This document shows, piece after piece, positions 4,370-6,222 of a stretch of DNA of 6,222 bases (within the stretch, counting starts at the first letter, position 1; each line of letters begins with the position of its first letter). Position numbers and translations under genes: made by a program. Origin of the DNA: Patescibacteria group bacterium (lineage in GTDB: Bacteria > Patescibacteriota > JAHJAL01); NCBI GenBank assembly GCA_018814055.1, contig JAHJAL010000070.1, positions 1 through 6,222 of the forward strand, in the 5' to 3' direction. A model generated the notes under the pieces. That model saw only the letters and a program-made list of their open reading frames with translations. It had not been told where the DNA came from and searched no databases.

Positions 4370-5632
4370 ATGAAAAAAGCGACCATTTCAGGACTAATTC
4401 TGGCTCTTGCCCTGGTTTTTTTGCAAACAGATAATTACAAGTTTGTTCAAAAAGCCGCGGCAGGAGGTGGAAAAGTAATCGATATATCCATCAACGACCA
4501 AAGGATGACCATCATCGAAGACTATCGTATTATCAACGAATTCGCCATTTCTACCGGCACCTGGGACATGCCTACTCCCCTTGGCACTCACTATATTTAC
4601 AACCATATACTCAATGCCTATTCAACGCCCTATGACTTGTATATGCCTCATTGGATGGCAATTACATCCGACGGAGGATATGGAATACACGGGCTGCCAT
4701 ACTGGCAATACAGTTGGGGAAGGGTATATGAAGGAGAAAACCACCTGGGATGGAGAGTAAGCCATGGCTGCATCCGATTGGCACTTTCCAATGCCGAGTG
4801 GCTATACAGCTGGGCGCCAAACGGCACTAAAGTGATTATTCATAACGAATCCGGCGTACAGGCACCCTTTACACCTCCCGATTATGATGCCGATATAATT
4901 GACCAATCCCCCCAACGCATCACCATCAAACCCGGTGAAACAACTACGCTTTGGGTCAAACTCAAAAACACCGGCAAACACTGGTGGTACAATGTTGGAC
5001 AAAATCCCATTCACCTGGGTACGGACAACCCACAAGATCGGGCTTCAGTATTTTCAAACAATAGCTGGATAGGGGATAATCGCCCAACAAAATTAGATAG
5101 CTCCGGAATTGCCAACACCCAAGAAGCTACTTTTAGTTTTACTATCACTGCCCCCAATGAAATAAAAGAATACGAAGAACATTTCCGCCCGGTAGCCGAA
5201 AACCACTCCTGGTTTGCAGATAGTGATATAACCTGGTACATAAATGTTTGGGAACCAGAGTACAGCAGCCAATGGGTCAGTCAGTCCAACTATCCAACCT
5301 TAGACCAGGGGGAGACCGCCACTCTACAAATTCGATACAAAAACACCGGTGGCAAAACCTGGTACAACAACGGAACTTATCCCGTCCGCCTGGCCACCTC
5401 TCACCCCAAAGACCGCCAAAGTACTTTCCATGACTCAAACACATGGCTCTCTGGCAATCGCCTCACCAACATGGAAGAGTCACAAATAGCCCCCGGAGAA
5501 ATCGCTACCTTTAACTTCGAAATTAGAGCTCCCAATAAATCTGGTCTGTATACAGAATATTTCCAACTAGTAGCCGAAGGAAAAAATTGGATGGAAGATC
5601 AGGGAGTATTTTTGAATATCAATGTACAATGA
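4370..5632 (+). CDS. Secreted L,D-transpeptidase (YkuD) with two Ig-like domains
   Basis: This enzyme cross-links or modifies peptidoglycan outside the membrane. It has 420 residues. A signal peptide or N-terminal anchor (KK followed by a hydrophobic stretch at about 5-18) is followed by the YkuD domain at about 35-158, with H107-G108 in YGIHGLP and the active-site signature SHGCIRL (S131, H132, nucleophile C134, R136). Two C-terminal repeats of about 115 residues (about 182-293 and 306-418) share PGE/QGE, a KNTG followed by a tryptophan, PxDRxSxF, a W before NR, an AP and a final NxW. They are rich in tryptophan and resemble the NBR1-type (four-tryptophan) Ig-like fold. They probably bind the wall or a surface partner. 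The cleavage site is unclear (AAA at 29-31 lies far from the hydrophobic core), so membrane retention is possible. No Shine-Dalgarno sequence precedes the ATG, only an A-rich leader. The stop codon overlaps the recR start. Confidence 0.92.
   Translation: MKKATISGLILALALVFLQTDNYKFVQKAAAGGGKVIDISINDQRMTIIEDYRIINEFAISTGTWDMPTPLGTHYIYNHILNAYSTPYDLYMPHWMAITSDGGYGIHGLPYWQYSWGRVYEGENHLGWRVSHGCIRLALSNAEWLYSWAPNGTKVIIHNESGVQAPFTPPDYDADIIDQSPQRITIKPGETTTLWVKLKNTGKHWWYNVGQNPIHLGTDNPQDRASVFSNNSWIGDNRPTKLDSSGIANTQEATFSFTITAPNEIKEYEEHFRPVAENHSWFADSDITWYINVWEPEYSSQWVSQSNYPTLDQGETATLQIRYKNTGGKTWYNNGTYPVRLATSHPKDRQSTFHDSNTWLSGNRLTNMEESQIAPGEIATFNFEIRAPNKSGLYTEYFQLVAEGKNWMEDQGVFLNINVQ
4913..5629 (+). repeat. 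Tandem Ig-like domain repeat within the transpeptidase gene
   Basis: Two consecutive copies of the same protein domain are encoded. Shared landmarks in order are GETTTLWVKLKNTG against GETATLQIRYKNTG, NPQDRASVF against HPKDRQSTF, NSWIGDNRPT against NTWLSGNRLT, and ITAPN against IRAPN. The DNA has diverged well beyond these motifs, so the duplication is old rather than a recent tandem copy. Confidence 0.8.
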
Positions 5633-6219
5633 ACCACATTCCCCAATCTATCACCAATTTGATCAATCAATTCGCCAAATTACCTGGTATTGGCCAAAAA
5701 ACCGCCAGTCGACTTACTTATTATCTTCTACGCAAATCAGGCCAAGATGTTCTGGATTTTGGTCAGGCTATGACCAACCTCAAGAAAAACCTAATATCTT
5801 GTTCCAGATGTCACAATTATGCCAATCAAGACCCATGCTCAATTTGTCAGGACCCCAAACGCGATCCACAAACAATCTGTGTAATTGAACAGCCATTAGA
5901 CATTATTGCCGTTGAAAAAACCGGTTTCAAAGGACATTATCACGTTCTTCACGGCGCTTTGGCACCAATTGAAGGAATCGGACCGGAACACCTCACTTTG
6001 GAGAACCTCAAAAACAAAGTAAATAACAATGATATGTTTGAATTAATAATTGCCACCAATCCCAATCTGGAAGGAGAAGCTACAGCCATTTACATCCAAA
6101 ACATGTTATCCGACCAAAACATCAAAATTACTCGCCTGGCCTTCGGTTTGCCGATGGGAATTGACCTGGAATACACTGATGAAATTACTCTCACCAAGGC
6201 TTTTGAAGGTAGAAAATAA
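5629..6219 (+). CDS. recR: Recombination mediator protein RecR
   Basis: RecR acts in the cytoplasm with RecO (and RecF) to load RecA on gapped single-stranded DNA. The 196-residue product has near-usual length and all expected parts: the helix-hairpin-helix LPGIGQKTASRL (18-29), a four-cysteine zinc finger (C58, C61, C70, C73), the Toprim domain beginning TICVIEQPLDIIAVEKT (E87) with YHVLHGALAPIEGI and ATNPNLEGEAT (142-152), and the conserved C-terminal GLPMGIDLEYTDEITLTKAFEGR. A longer frame opens at ATG 5587, but the family normally starts at the residues MNHIPQSITNLI. ATG 5629 is therefore chosen, forming ATGA with the stop of the transpeptidase gene. No Shine-Dalgarno sequence is close by, so translation is probably coupled to the upstream gene. 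Pairing with a cell-wall enzyme is unusual, since recR commonly follows dnaX and ybaB. Three bases after the stop the window ends. Confidence 0.96.
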   Translation: MNHIPQSITNLINQFAKLPGIGQKTASRLTYYLLRKSGQDVLDFGQAMTNLKKNLISCSRCHNYANQDPCSICQDPKRDPQTICVIEQPLDIIAVEKTGFKGHYHVLHGALAPIEGIGPEHLTLENLKNKVNNNDMFELIIATNPNLEGEATAIYIQNMLSDQNIKITRLAFGLPMGIDLEYTDEITLTKAFEGRK

Positions 6220-6222
6220 CTC

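Noticed and set aside
5587..5628. recR start at ATG 5587 inside the transpeptidase gene
   Set aside because: The 14 extra residues merely read through the other gene out of frame. RecR proteins normally begin near MNHIPQSI, and ATG 5629 gives the common ATGA overlap.

Overview
The window looks like a fragment of a small-genome bacterium of the Patescibacteria (Candidate Phyla Radiation) type. That is inferred from compact spacing, AT-leaning A/C-rich coding strands, several genes without a Shine-Dalgarno sequence beside others with a very strong one, and the style of the proteins (a short LytS-like kinase, and an L,D-transpeptidase with tandem tryptophan-rich Ig-like domains). No rRNA or marker gene is present to prove the lineage.

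Layout. Positions 1-1654 hold a minus-strand repair operon: a small protein resembling the DUF6504 group (start at 1654 or 1618), followed by a Y-family translesion DNA polymerase (dinB, true start at 1372). Its last bases lead into what may be the start of another minus-strand gene at the window edge. The polymerase gene carries an in-frame GC-rich palindrome in a surface loop. Positions 1655-1801 are a divergent control region. It contains two near-identical 16-bp inverted repeats, one between the -35 and -10 boxes of the dinB-operon promoter and one over the first ATG of the operon, which suggests a repressor of the SOS kind.

Positions 1802-3808 encode a LytS/BtsS-type sensor histidine kinase and its LytTR response regulator. 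Just after them, at 3812-3841, is a pair of direct repeats (ACCGTTTAT, 12 bp, ACCGCTTAT) with the architecture of LytTR/BtsR binding sites, 10 bp upstream of the -35 box of a small coiled-coil gene (3922-4182). That gene has its own promoter, a strong ribosome binding site and a strong terminator. Kinase, regulator, binding site and target therefore form a self-contained signalling cassette, and this is the most promising undescribed system here.

Positions 4370-6219 hold a secreted L,D-transpeptidase with two Ig-like repeats and, overlapping it by 4 nt (ATGA), the recombination mediator gene recR. The + strand is richer in C than G in both the minus-strand dinB region and the plus-strand genes. 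This suggests that the + strand is the lagging strand and that the skew comes from replication rather than coding direction. No intergenic stretch exceeds 300 bases, and no tRNA, rRNA, CRISPR array or insertion sequence was seen.
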